Origin: Tillus elongatus
Lineage: Eukaryota > Arthropoda > Insecta > Coleoptera > Cleridae
Assembly: GCA_964006375.1 (NCBI GenBank)
Contig: OZ023268.1
Location: 87,548,358 to 87,612,357 of the forward strand
Length of the DNA: 64,000 bases
Direction of reading: 5' to 3'
The notes beneath the pieces are model-generated. The model ran no database searches, was not told the DNA's origin, and saw nothing but the letters and a program-made list of their open reading frames with translations. Positions 49,756 through 61,949 of the stretch are shown piece after piece; position 1 is the first letter of the stretch, and each line of letters opens with the position of its first letter. The translations under genes and the position numbers were made by a program.

Positions 49756-50560
49756 TGGCCACAATGGCACTCAGTATAATCACTCAAGCAGTCATGGTAC
49801 GGTGACGACCACCAGGTCCACGACTGTACCGGCAGGCAATGAAGTTAACAGTCGTTATCTGTCACACAAGTTCAAAAGACATTGAAGATAAGGCACACGC
49901 AAAAAAGGAGGCAATGGCACAAAAATTAATTCACACAATTAAACTGAAACGCCACGATGAAGTGGTTGCTTTAATACTCATCTGTGTGAGACCAGACTTC
50001 CTCAGCGTAACTCACTAACTCAGGCCGGTAACAGATCCATACAACTAACACGGCTTATTGACAGCGGCGGCCATCTACGCTTTCAATTCTCCTAATAATA
50101 ATAATAATAATATAATAATATAACTGTCAAGTAGAAATGTCAAAGTTTTTGTGCTGGAGAATTTTGTAGTTTTTGAAGAAATTTAGTTAAAATTAATGTT
50201 AATGTTTAAATAGAAGTGAATATTAATCTTCATGGCTACTGCAGAAGCGTTGGTGGGAGTATAAATAGCAGAAGAAGCGAAATTAAAAAGTGACATTCAT
50301 TAAAATCATTTGGACAGAAGAAATTTGGAAAGAGGATGTTTAACAAAATTGTATCATCGCAAGCACAAGCAGAGCTTATTTGTGAGATGCATTGTATAAC
50401 TTTATAATAAATAAATAAATAAATAAAAATACACTGGAATGGCAGTGGCCCTAAAACATAATCACACTAGCCTGGATGTAAGCACCAGCTTGCCCTGAAG
50501 AACGACGTTTTTATCAACTTAACGTGGTGGCATTAATCTACACAAAATGGACCTGGCCAC
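49756..50560. repeat. Unassigned, with short (TAA)n and (AAAT)n tracts
   Basis: (TAA)n near 50094-50124 and (AAAT)n at 50406-50430. No coding frame. Confidence 0.6.
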
Positions 50561-50566
50561 TATGGC

Positions 50567-50677
50567 ACTCTCCACACTAGGACAGTTGAAACCAGAAGAG
50601 GAGCACTCTTCACTACGACAGACAAAACCAGAAGAGGAGCACTCTTCTCTACGACAGACGAAACCAGAAGAGCGAAC
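50567..50677. repeat. 36-bp tandem repeat, about three copies
   Basis: The unit is aaaccagaagaggagcac, then tcttcwctacgacagacr. The minus-strand 60-codon frame across it merely translates the repeat. Confidence 0.85.
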
Positions 50678-51555
50678 GCTATGAAGAAGGCCTCCGTCAT
50701 CACTCCATGCACATACGCCCAGTCATGCCAACATATAGACATCGAATCGACTTTGCGCCATGTAACCAGCCGTAACCAGACAAAGAAAGACAGCAGATGA
50801 CCCCCGTTCCTCCCCTTGACCTCTCTATTAGAGATTTTTTTAAATAAAAATTTTCATCGTTGACCTAACTCACTAAAACGCAGAGACTTTTTCTCTAGCT
50901 TCATAATTGCTTGTTACCTCTCGGCAACCAGTTTATCCTTTTACGCTTGGTGATGTCGTAAAATTCTTAACCGTTCCCTGGCATCGGTGATTGAACATAG
51001 TCTCGGAAATACAGCATTGAAGAAGTGAAAAAGGTGAGGACTGAATGTAGCAAAAGACTAATAAATATTGATAAACAAATATAAAATAATGTCTTAATCA
51101 CTTCAAATAAGAATTCCAGATCACAAATACATTTTCAACTAATTTTGCCAAATAAAATTTGTAATCAAATGTAAATCTCCACAAATAGGTAAATAGTGAA
51201 TTGATGATATTCAGCAGTTTAATTTTGATCATCGAGTGCGAAGGTCCGTTTTAGCAGCCACGGAATACGCTGAAAGCTATTCAAGCTTAGCATCTGACTA
51301 TTAATGTACTGAACATAGCCGAATATTAAATTGCTCTGCATAAAAGCTTATACGATGTGCTCTATGTACCACCTATATTGAGTTATGTACATAAATATAC
51401 GTATATGGGGTTGTGATTCGTGATTTTGTAAAAAAAAAATGACTGCATTGTTCATGCACTTAGCTTACCTCGTGCGGTGTTAAAGTGCATTACCATAATA
51501 TGGTCGATAATGTTCACTTTAGCATTGCTGTCTGTAGTCACTGTTTCACTATTGA
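50678..51555. other. No gene recognised
   Basis: AT-rich sequence with no recognisable frames or terminal repeats. Confidence 0.45.
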
Positions 51556-51725
51556 AACCCTTGACGCATAAAGTCCGTTATGGTAGCGAATGTTTATTAA
51601 ACCTTAAGTGCCTGGAGTTCAGTTTTTAATTAACCCAGGAAGCCTAATTTCCATATGTAAGATCGACCAAATTTTGTCAAAATCGCTTTATTACTTTTTT
51701 GAGTTATAGTGGTTACATACATATT
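51556..51725 (+). repeat. Degenerate GCR fragment
   Basis: cttgacgcataaagtccgtt and atggtagcgaatg are a corrupted GCR left end; ttttgtcaaaatcgcttta and ttgagttatagtggttacat match the left-half text before the TA core. Confidence 0.55.
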
Positions 51726-52049
51726 GAATATGAAACAGTAAATACGCTTAGCTCAACCTGAGTGACGCTGTTTCTCTAAGAAACCTTAATTGGCGAATAT
51801 ATTCTGTGATTCGCCATTTAACAGCACACGGTGTTCCTAAGTCATCACCGATCGGGGGGTAACTTTGGCTTTTGAAATGGAGTGACGTACTGTTTTTTTT
51901 TGTATGTATAAAATTCGACTATACGTAAAGAACTAGGTATGTGCGGAATTTTTTTTTCTTTGCTCTTTCGGTTACTGAATTATCATTTATTAGGTTAAAA
52001 TACGAAAGAAATATTAACAATTAAATTCTAATTTATCGTCGGTCGTGGG

Positions 52050-52345
52050 TGAGAAATGGTTCGAAATATCCCGCTTCAACTTCCAACCACTTTCTCACCT
52101 TTCTGAATGAATCCCGCACATATTGCTACATTTCAAGTGTTATTAATGAGCAGGCAGCTTAAGTTAAAGGTGCAAAAAAATAATCAAAAAGGGTCAAATC
52201 CGGGGATCTAGCAGGCGATTTGACCGGACCTGCTTGACCAATCCACTTGTCAGATATTCCATTCAAATGGTTACGACTTGTATTGCATAATGAGATGGAG
52301 CTTCATCCTGTTGAAACCCCATGTCTGTGTTTATGTTTTGGTTTA
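52050..52345 (-). pseudogene. DDE transposase relic
   Basis: Minus strand: FQQDEAPSHYAIQVVT, where FQQDGAPPH is usual, then in a shifted frame ISDKWIGQAGPVKSPARSPD and LTLFDYFF. The order is that of the local DUF4817-type family. The N-terminal part is missing and a frameshift separates the two blocks. Confidence 0.65.
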
Positions 52346-52461
52346 ATAATTGAGGTAATTGTTTTTTTCTTAATTAGTGTACATTTCTCCATTTAAATTC
52401 CATGAAAAATGCAGACCAATAACTTCATCCCCGATTATACCTTGTAACAATTTAAAAAAAA

Positions 52462-52463
<2 letters not shown>

Positions 52464-52535
<72 letters not shown>
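52464..52535. repeat. (TA)n microsatellite
   Basis: 72 bp of TA, directly followed by gggtgtaaaaaaag, a TE-end-like sequence. Confidence 0.97.
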
Positions 52536-52539
<4 letters not shown>

Positions 52540-52564
52540 GTAAAAAAAGTTTGGAGTATTGCTA

Positions 52565-52992
52565 ATATCTCGAAAAGTACTAAACATATTTTTTTGACAC
52601 TTGGTATATTGATGTATTTAATACTCTGTTGGCAAGTAAAAAAGTATGCGTAACTTACAGGTGGTTCAGAACTAAAACCAACAGTTTTATTTCAAACGGA
52701 ATAGCCTATATGTTTTTGCGTTTTCTGAATTTACATCTAATTTAAGGTCTAATTCTATTTGAAGTTTTTTCCTAACTTCATTCACTACTGAAAGAATGGT
52801 TGTTAAAAGCAATTTTGAAAAATTGTTAATACATACTTCGAAAACTACGGAACATATTTTTTGACACTTGGTATATTCATGTATTTAAGTGCAATACACT
52901 TTTGGCAGGTAAAAAAGTATGTTATACAGGGTGGCTGTGAAATAATACCAACACTGTTATTTTAAATGGAACAGCCGGTATATTTTGCAAAT
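52565..52992. repeat. Pair of diverged direct repeats
   Basis: 52565-52710 and 52840-52992 share ttgacacttggtatatt, ggcaagtaaaaaagtatg and acggaatagcc versus atggaacagcc. The second includes tatacagggtgg. Confidence 0.7.
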
Positions 52993-53128
52993 TTTAATAA
53001 GCATTTAAGAAATAAATTGAATGACATAAGTTTTAGGTTGTTTATTCGTCACAGTGAGACTCTCATGTACTCAAACTGAATTCAGTCGCATGAATACACT
53101 GAAACTATGAAGATAAATCGTCATGATC

Positions 53129-53184
53129 CATCACAGGTTCCAATCTTCACTTATTGAGATAAGTGAAGATTGGAACCTGTGATG
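53129..53184. repeat. Perfect 26-bp hairpin with 4-base loop
   Basis: Arms 53129-53154 and 53159-53184 are exact inverted copies around tgag. Confidence 0.95.
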
Positions 53185-53240
53185 AGCACTGATAGGTACA
53201 CTTTGAGAGCCCAAACCACCACAACACATCTTTTTAGAGA

Positions 53241-54195
53241 CCTAACGATCGTTTCACTAACAAGGTTAGCGTCATCAGACGATGAAAAATTCTAAACTAC
53301 TTGCTATTAAACATCACTATACTGAGGTAAAGACTGAACCGAGAGGGAAGACTAAATCACAGGCATCTGCGTAATAGTATTTTTATTGCCGAACGAGGTT
53401 TTTGAATTTATCTTATAACTTTACTTGGCAAGTTTCGTAATATTTTATCTGTATCAGAGACAGATGGTAAACAAAGGACTATAAATCAGACGCGGCGGTT
53501 TAAGGAACTTATGTTTTTTATTGCCTTAGAAATTGTCTCTCTAACATATTTTCTTTATCGATGTGGTGATTATTATCCCTAAATATATACGTCATTTGGA
53601 ATGTGACTTAGAGTGGCAGTTACCTTCCTGTGGGCATCGAATTGAAGAGAGCCATTATTTTTAATACCCTGTACATCTAGAAAAGGAAGTTTACCGGTAA
53701 CATCTAATTCGTGGGTCAATTTTATTGAATCAAATTGACAGTTCAGTCTTTTAATAAAATCATCCACTTTACATACCCCGTGTTAAACACGGCAAAAATA
53801 TCGTTCACATAACGAAAATACTCTAGGAAAATACTCACTTTCAGTTTCTAAATCCGTCTCAGATCTACTCATGAAAAGGTCCGCAATGAATAGAGAGAGT
53901 GGGTTGTCCGTTACCGTCCCTTTAGTTTGTTCAAAAAACTCATAGCTAAATTGAAAAATCTTTTGTTTTATACAAAGATTTGTTAAAGCTAAATATTCTT
54001 TGCACACCTCTTCACTTATGTTTTCCAATTTCAACAACTGTGCTAAATACGTTAGCGTTTGTTTCGTTGGCACGCTAGGAAATAAAGACGCTATATCAAA
54101 TGATGTAGCCATGTAGCGTCGCCTGCAATTAATTTAACATCTTTATCTTCATTAATGAATTCAAGTGAATGCGACACTAAATAGCTTTTTTGTTT
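53241..54195 (-). pseudogene. PLE fragment: RT palm, C-terminal part and tail
   Basis: Minus strand from 54195: SLEFINEDKDVKLIAGD, TSFDIASLFPSVPTKQTLTY (RT motif with DIASLF), FEQTKGTVTDNPLSLFIADL, then a frame change and the catalytic box as RYVNDIFAVF, where YVDD is expected. KRLNCQFDSIKLTHELDV and LPFLDVQG follow. The frame stops after SHIPNDVYI and resumes at DNNHHIDKEN, so the GIY-YIG core is deleted. A hammerhead-like motif lies at 53282-53241 (CTGATGA, GAAA, cleavage GUU). Confidence 0.8.
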
Positions 54196-54272
54196 GATTA
54201 TATATCGGAGATATATAGTCTAGCGATGTGACTGTCAAATGAGTTTAAAAGCTTGTATGCTAAACAAAAAAG

Positions 54273-54274
<2 letters not shown>

Positions 54275-54349
<75 letters not shown>

Positions 54350-54420
54350 TAATCCAAAACTGACCTTGCATATGGATTCCAGGGCTCCTAGTTCTCGCTC
54401 ACTTCAAAGTAATTAAAAAT
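54275..54420 (+). repeat. (TA)n and GCR right-end fragment
   Basis: (TA)n 54275-54346 followed by gtttaatccaaaactgacct, tgcatatggattcc and ctcgctcacttc. Confidence 0.7.
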
Positions 54421-54655
54421 GGCAAATAATAAGGCTCCTTTGGCGAAATTTGGTACATAGGTGTCTACTACTAAGTTTACCCTAATCGACGTCTTCTGTT
54501 TAAAGTTAAGTTGACTTATTGGCAGTAAAACATTTTAAGAATACTCGCTACCATAACATACTTACGTTGACCGGACTTGTATCTTCTACATACTTTTTAA
54601 AATCACTTATAATTGAAGACCTTGCTGCAACAAGAAGGGAGCTCCACTTTCAACC

Positions 54656-54732
<77 letters not shown>

Positions 54733-55005
54733 TGACTTGATGCGCTACTGGAGGTTCCATCTGTCGATTCAAGAAAGCGGCAGAAGCGTCAATAAATAAT
54801 TCAGTAAATATAAGATTTACAGTTACCACACACCATTTAGTGCAAAACAGAGGCAGCTCTTGGTGTTTCCTCGGTTTTGCACCAAACGAAAGCAACTCTG
54901 CCAGTGTTATTGGCCTGAATTATTTCACCTTGACCCGGATTAATCAAGCTGTACCAATCCTCTCGGGGTCGTCAGCTTATGGCAATGCTCTTCCTTGAAA
55001 GACAG
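54421..55005. other. No gene recognised; contains (TA)n 54658-54730
   Basis: A GCR-like ctaccataacatacttacg occurs near 54550. The (TA)n is directly followed by ggtgacttgatgcgctact. Nothing coding was identified. Confidence 0.45.
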
Positions 55006-55160
55006 CTAAACTTCAAAACATAATGAAGTTAGCCAATGAGTATGTTCCAACATCCAATTTGGAGTGTTACAGTTCATTGCAAGCAAAATATTGTCTAGAC
55101 GAAAATGGTGACGAAATGAAGTACACAGACGATCATGATGGTCATGATACTGTGGAATAA
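55006..55160 (+). CDS. Possible terminal exon, unidentified
   Basis: After a weak acceptor (ctcttccttgaaagacag) the frame is open to TAA 55158-55160: KLQNIMKLANEYVPTSNLEC, YSSLQAKYCLDENGDEMKY, TDDHDGHDTVE. Composition is like a real acidic C terminus. AATAAA lies at 55188-55193, 30 bases past the stop. The entry phase (1) would match the exit phase of 31532-31696, but a connection is speculative. Only 50 codons and no family recognised. Confidence 0.3.
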
Positions 55161-55209
55161 TAATATTACTTTTCATTTGATTCAAGAATAAAGTCTCACT
55201 AAACATTTT

Positions 55210-56565
55210 AACAGATTTCCGATTTCATGTTATGTTTATTTTGTATATTGGTGTCAATAACGAGGCAGCTCCAAATTAAATAAATAATAATCAGACCGCG
55301 TTTACTTTCATTTTAAAGCTAGCTACGAAAAAATGCTCACCGCGAATGTATTCCTACAATCAATTTGTGTTCGCAAAAAATATCATTCTAAAGGATGTAT
55401 CAGTTTTTTGTTGGCTGTGTAAAGTTATTGAAAATGGAGATGTCTCTTTGTTGCAGCAAGATCTTCAGTTATGTTAATCATTTAACTTGAAATCATAACA
55501 AATATGTTGTGCTTGTATTTTATAAAATGGTACTCTTACTATATTTCAGGCTTCAAGCATCTACACCTACACACATACGTAGCGGCAGGACATATTGCTA
55601 ACGACCTAGCGTCTGGTGTTAGTGATATATTGGTAGCAATTTAGTTTTCCACGACTTAAACGAAAATTGCAACCTTTCCATAAGATTCTTACAGAGGCTG
55701 TCATATAAAATCGAGTATAAAATGGCCGTAACTGATCTCACTTAAAACATAAATCTGATAGGCCTTCTATTAAAGCTATAAATTTTTAGCAATATATTAC
55801 ATCCACTGCTGCCACAAAATTTAAAACGGGGACCGCATATTATGCGCAGTCTGTTGATTAATTTTAATATAGAAAAGGGAAATTTCTTGATTCGAATGCT
55901 GGTTAAAAAACTTTCCATCAATATTGTGTTCCAGAAAATTTTTCAACATTTCACAAGACCACCCCCACCCCCCACCATTGTTGATTGTTTCTTCAAATAG
56001 CAACCCCATCGTTTTCGACGGAAATTCAAAGAGCATATTTTTTATGATGGCAACAAAAAATTTGAGTCCAAAAGTGATAGACCGCGACACAGGGTAAAAA
56101 ATTTAATTGCTGGCTACAAAACTTAGCCGCTTTTCGGAAAATCACAGCTATTAAATAGTCCATGATAATGACTAATTTTTGCATGTAACCTGCTGCGAGA
56201 ATAATGTTGAAATTATTAAAAATAAAATTTGTTACATTTTCATCTGCAGAATCAGGTTTCCTATATAATGATTTGACTTGTATACGAAACCTTCATGTTT
56301 GTTTTAATTTTATTTAATAACATTAAATGGGTGTTATTGTAAGTACAAATTTTGGTTCTGTTATCTCCTATAAAAAATATTGCCTGCAGGACCAGTTAAT
56401 TTGTTTATCTGAAACCTGTTAATCTTCTTCATTGATGTTTATCAGTTCTTGCAGGTTCTAAAATATTTTTTTTTATTTCACCTTCATTCAGTTGTTAGAG
56501 GTTCACGTTAGTGAGATCAAACTTTGTTAAAAACAATTGTCAATTAGGTGTCAAATCTATTGCGC
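55210..56565. other. No gene recognised
   Basis: AT-rich, with short chance frames and a C-rich run (caccccccacc-like, near 55965). Confidence 0.45.
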
Positions 56566-56569
56566 CTTA

Positions 56570-57633
56570 ACTCACAAAAATTTTCATAAAAATGTTTTTA
56601 ATTGCAAATATGTGTTTTTTTAAAGAAAGCAGGCATCAAATTTGGTTACCAGTATAACCTATATAGTAAAAACAATGCGCCATGTTTCATCAAAATAACT
56701 TTATTGTTTGAAAATGTAAAAAAATTCCGAAATTAAACTGAAAGTGTTCCCGAAAAAACTCGTTTCGTGGTCAACCTTATAGGTTAATAGCCAATTGAGC
56801 TATTCAAAAATGAAGCATTTCATTAAAATTCGCTACCATAACGCACTTGCTGCGCCCAGAATTTCTTTTCTTACAGATATGAATTATATTTCGATGAAAA
56901 ATGCAAAAATGCACTAACAGAAGGCGTGTTTGATTAAAAAAAAAAGAAAATTTATATCACCAACTACTTATGGGCCAGCCTGTGAATGTAGATACAATTT
57001 TTAAGATGTAGCTCAAGACACCCTATAATTAATGTATACAATTTTTTTTCATATCTTGTATAATAACGGATATATTGAGCTTTATTGATTTTTTACGAAA
57101 ATTCGACAAAAATTATATGCCATTAAACGATAAACTCTATAGCTAAGGCTACTGCTAAGCATCAGAGAAAGGGTCTATTTGAAATGAATTTTCTGGAAAC
57201 ATTTTAGTAAAATGAAGGACAATGACTTCAGGGTTTGTAAAACATTCTTCTTTAGACATTTTCTTTCCATAGCCCGTATTAGATTCAAGTTCTTTGCCTT
57301 AATGTTGCCAATTTTGACGTTTTAAATCGCAATTTCGACGTTTTGAGGAAAACCCCAATTTATTTTTCTTTAAATGCCTATAACTTTTTTGTCTTTTGAC
57401 CTACAGATCTAAATTTTGGTAGGTGAGTTATCTATAACCACGTACCAAATTTGGTTGCCCTTTATTTGTTAATTCCGGACATATATATTTTTTAGAGAAG
57501 ACACAAAATTTTCCGGGAAAACCTGTGCCGATTTTCCTGGCTAACGAACTTATCCAAGCCACTTGCAAAAGGAAGGTATTTACCAAATTTAATCAAAATG
57601 GACCCATTATTTTTTGAGTTATCGGTGTGATAC

Positions 57634-57713
<80 letters not shown>
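56570..57713 (+). mobile_element. GCR copy, forward, right end replaced
   Basis: The left unit ends gcacttgctgcgcccag at 56861. The middle and left-half text parallel 32400-33190 closely, with (TA)n at 57637-57713. Right of the TA tract the GCR right end is missing; transposon 3' sequence follows. Confidence 0.75.
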
Positions 57714-57718
<5 letters not shown>

Positions 57719-57960
57719 CGGAACATTTAAATTTTCAAGACATGCTCAATTTATATGGTTAAGAAGAAAGCATTTTTCTTTTTGAATAATTGTGAGTTTC
57801 AAAATAAACTGTTTAAGCTTTATTGTCAGTCATTAAATTTCCACCCTGTGTAGCGGTATATGACTTTTAGACCCAGATTTTAAAAACCATCAAACAGAGA
57901 AAAATATGCGCTTGAATTTCCGTCGAAAGATTGTTTTTAATTAAAAAAACATTTCTCTTC
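57714..57960 (+). repeat. DDE transposon 3' tail fragment
   Basis: Matches 63235-63535 with moderate divergence (agacatgctcaattt; ttattgtcagt.attaaattt; accaaacagagaaaaatat). The latter follows a transposase relic, which identifies this piece. Confidence 0.65.
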
Positions 57961-58280
57961 GAAGTACAAAGTTATAGTTACCAACTTTGTACAAGACTTA
58001 CAAATTTCCTTTTAGACATTTTTTTGGTACGTGCCAAAATTCAGATAACTAAGTTAAACGAAATAAAACCTGTAAGCATTTACAGAAACTTCTTTTGGTG
58101 TTACTGGATGTCAAAGTAGGTCACAAGACCAAAAGATTGTGTATGTGAAACAAAACCTGTTAAACATTATAGTGAAAAATTAACTATCTTGTTGCAAAAA
58201 GTACCCAGAAACAATAAATTGAAACTTTATAAGAAGTACACTTGGAGAACGCAAGTCACCACAACACATCTTTTTAAAGA

Positions 58281-58324
58281 CCTGACGATCGTTTCGCTAA
58301 CAAAGTTAGCGTCATCAGAGGATG
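58281..58324 (-). ncRNA. Hammerhead-ribozyme motif in PLE tail, complete core
   Basis: Minus strand: CCT, CTGATGA, a C, GCTAAC-TTT-GTTAGC, GAAA, CG-AT-CG, TC, AGG. All conserved core boxes, a short stem III, the GUC cleavage triplet and a 3-bp stem I are present. One extra C precedes stem II. PLEs are known to carry minimal hammerhead motifs. Confidence 0.65.
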
Positions 58325-58930
58325 AAAAATTATAAACTACTTACAACTAAACAACTATATTTTATACACGTATTAGGTAAAGACCGACAGAGAGAGACGA
58401 AATCCCAGATAAATTTTCTTTGTATTTTAATTGCCGGACGACGTTTTTCAACTTCCGTTATAACTTTACTTACCGAGTTTCGGAATCTCTTCTATATCAA
58501 AGAGAGAGTCCAGAAAAAGGTTTATGCGACTGTTGTTTTTTATTGCCTTAGAAATATAAATACTTTCGTACACATCTAACTTCGCTGGCTGTCTAACATT
58601 TTTTATTCAGAATTTTTTTATCTTTGTGGTGATTATTATCCCAAATATGTTATGCCACGGATGACTCGTCTACACTACCGTATCTCAGCTGTGCCAGATG
58701 TTCCCTAAATCTGGTTTCAATGGTTCTTTTAGTCCGCCTAACGTATTTAAGATTACAATATTTATAACCGATCTCATAGATACCCGACATTTCAGTGGAT
58801 TTATCTTTATCTTTTGTATTACCTAACAAATTTTTTGAATTATTTTTTGTCGAAAAACTTAGCTGCAAATAGCTTTCTTAAAATACTCTCGAGATCGCTT
58901 GTGAGGCGCGGTTCTAATGGTAGGCAAACA
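58325..58930 (-). pseudogene. PLE GIY-YIG fragment
   Basis: 58868-58650 minus: QLSFSTKNNSKNLLGNTKDK, MSGIYEIGYKYCNLKYVRRT and KRTIETRFREHLAQLRYGSV. GIYEI...LKYV is the GIY-YIG pair, with the usual GQT changed to RRT. The remaining frame carries a WDNNHH-like DNNHH and stops. RT is absent. Same subfamily as 60425-61380. Confidence 0.8.
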
Positions 58931-60424
58931 AACTTTTCTCTATTTTATCGTTGCTGAATGTCGTGTATTCCGCTAGCATTTTCGTTGTTCGCTGTCTATT
59001 AATTAATTTTCCACTAAGCAACCATCACGACGGTTGACTGTATAAGAAATTACCACACTTTTCATGATATTCAGCGGGAGGTTAAGAGATAATCTGTGTT
59101 GCAAGATATCCTCTAGTCTTAAACAGTCCATTAACATGTAACATTAATGTCAATCGCGGTTATGTAATTGCATTTGTGCGAGTTGAATATTTGCACTTTC
59201 CGCCCATCGGAGGCGCTTAAATCTGTTCGTATACCATGCGATGTTTGGCACGATAAGGACCCCTACCTTCCTTGCAGGAAGGCAAGAGTTCGGCGAAATT
59301 TTCAAGAAAGTGAGGTAAAACTGCTCTCTGGTGTCGGTGATTGGTCATAGTCCCTGCAATAGACCGACGTGAAAAAAACAAAATTACAATACAAATATAT
59401 TGTAGAATAATGTCGTATTCGGTTAATGATGCATTAAAATTGAAACTAATGAAAGTATAACTGTTGACGAACCTAAATAAACAATTCAGTATATTTTACA
59501 TTCAGTAGTTTTAAAACAGCACAAGATAGATACACATATTAAATAGACATTTAATAAATTAAACATAATTGAACAAATAGATTTATCGTCTCTGCAACAT
59601 TTGCGTCTTCTTGCACTAGTTCTCTAAGAAAAATGTAAAAGTGCCAAAGATCGCTCATATTTCTAAGAGTCTACATATCGCTGCAGTGAATGCGAGTTTA
59701 TAGGCGCGTGTGAAAAAAAATCTGATTTTTGTTGTGATAGTTTTTTTCTACGATTTGTGTTATTTGTTTTGTTTCGAGAGTGTATTTTTCTGTATTTAGA
59801 TAGTGACTAACGCGGTTATAATTGACAGTGGTATTATATTCACCAATAAATATGTTTATGAAAAAAATGTATTTATTTAGACAAGTTACAATTGTTGTCA
59901 GTGAAGATTCAGGACAGCCGCAGCAAGAAAGTTCCAATAAGTGTAAGTTTACCCATAAAAATTATACATCTTTAATAGGTTATACAAAATAATCACAAAT
60001 AACTCTTTGGCCAATCTACTGCACTTTCTGTGAACTAAACAATTATGGAGAGTATATTTTCTTCATAAACCAACTCACAGATATTAGCAGAGGTCGGCGT
60101 TATCTTGAAGTTAACCTTTAGCTGTTTTTGTTGAACATTGTGAGTCGAATCGCACAGCTACCTCTCATGCTTAGTGAAAGTTGTCCGGCCAATACACTGC
60201 CACACTCCATACGTACGACTTGATTAATCTCCTCCTCAGGTTCAAGTTAAAAGTGTATCGAAAATCCCTATATCTTCGAAAATTACAAAGCTATTTTAAT
60301 GAAATTTGGTACAGAAGTTTCCTGTATAGAAACTAAACTACGTGTCTAATGTTACGTTTCTAGTTTTATGTAAACTTGAATTAGAGGCATGTGAATGCGA
60401 CCGCCCCAGAACAGCATTGGGGGT
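58931..60424. other. No gene recognised
   Basis: Short frames such as 59168-59350 and 59698-59937 have no family resemblance. 60260-60350 resembles GCR left-half text (gaaaattacaaagctatttt). Confidence 0.4.
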
Positions 60425-61746
60425 TAGAGGGAAGCTGAAGGAAGACAAATGTACTAAGTGAAGATTTGAAACAGATCTTGAAAGTGAAAGTGGTTATTTT
60501 CCTAGAGTGTGGTGTCGTTACGTGGATGATATTTTCGCGGTGTTTAACACAAACATTTGCAGAATAGAAGATTTTATTGCCAAATTAAACAATAAATTTG
60601 ATTCTATAAAATATACCCACGAATTAAAAATTAATAATAAACTACCCTTTCTAGATGTACTAGTTATCTAGAATAAAGACACTTTAGAAAAGAAACCACT
60701 ACCTTAAGCTACATCCCGAGCGACTCACATCATACGTACGCACAAAAAAATGGCCAATCTGAATTTTTTAGTAAATCGGTTAATTAATTTTCCTTTAAAC
60801 AAAAGTAGATATACCAAAGAATTAAATTATATTAAGAACGTGGCCGAATATAACGGATACACTGCTTGCCTAGTGGAAAAATTAATCAACAAACAGAAAA
60901 CAAAGAAAACGTTGACGGAATCAACGACGTCAAAATCGGAAAAAAAACTTTGTTTGCTTACCATTTGAACCTAGAATCACGAGGGGTCTAGACAGCATTT
61001 AAAAAAAAAGTCGACTTGCAGCTAACATTTTCAACAACAAATACCTTAAAAAACTTGCTAGACAACCCAAAATACAAGGATAGCGCGGACAAAATGTCCG
61101 GAATTTATGAAATTAGTTGTAAACATTGTAATCTTAAATACGTCGGACAAACAAAAAGATCGATTGGTATAAGATTCAAAGAACACATATTCCAATTACG
61201 TTACGGTACTGTAGATTAGTCTGCCGTCGCCCGACATATTTGGGATAATAATCATCACGTTGATAAAGATAATCTGAAATTAATAAAAAAAGTTAGAAAA
61301 CCAGGACACCTAAATGGGTTCGAGAGCGTATATATTGCGAAATATAGTTACAACAAAAATGTATGAACACTTTACCAGCGCCAAATACGAGTCACTTGAT
61401 CGATTGCTTTGCTAAATAAAATTCCCACGTTTCCGGCACGTTTTTACCGATAACATAAGTATACAGTTATTGCCGCCAAAGGAACCGCTGTTAATTTAGC
61501 TGTCGTTGAACTTTCTCAAAACTATTACAGATGGACACTTTTTAAATAAAGCAGTGGGGATAGCGCAAAGACCTGGTCCGGCGATAAAAATACAATACAC
61601 TTTGGAATTTGCCTACGAGTAGTATCTCATCTCGGTTCGATCTCTTTACCTGAGATCCGGTATATAAGTTGATGTTAGTTTTTTAAGTATTTAGAATGTT
61701 TCATCCTCTGATGACGCTAACTTGGTTAGTGACACGATCGTCAGGT
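60425..61746 (+). pseudogene. PLE fragment: RT box, linker, GIY-YIG, tail
   Basis: FETDLESESGYFPRVW then CRYVDDIFAVFNTN, an intact catalytic YVDD box, KLNNKFDSIKYTHELKI, and a stop in LDVLVI. 60750-60968: NFLVNRLINFPLNKSRYTKE and LNYIKNVAEYNGYT. 61016-61219: QLTFSTTNTLKNLLDNPKYK, MSGIYEISCKHCNLKYVGQT and KRSIGIRFKEH, the canonical GIY-YIG core; a TAG follows and AVARHIWDNNHHVDKDN continues. The tail 61705-61746 has the hammerhead-like motif, but GAAA is GACA. The best preserved PLE here, yet with at least three stops. Confidence 0.85.
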
Positions 61747-61949
61747 CTTTTAAAATGTGTTGTGGTTATTTGGGTTCTCCAAGTGTGCTTAACTTAAGAC
61801 AAATGTATATTATATTATTGGAAATAACTAAGTTTAGTTTTCTCACCTCTTTGTGTATACTTTACCTATTAAACGCAATCCTGCTCAGATCTTTACTACA
61901 TTTACAATTATTCGTAATAATACTCCTAAGGCACGTGAACATTGCTACT

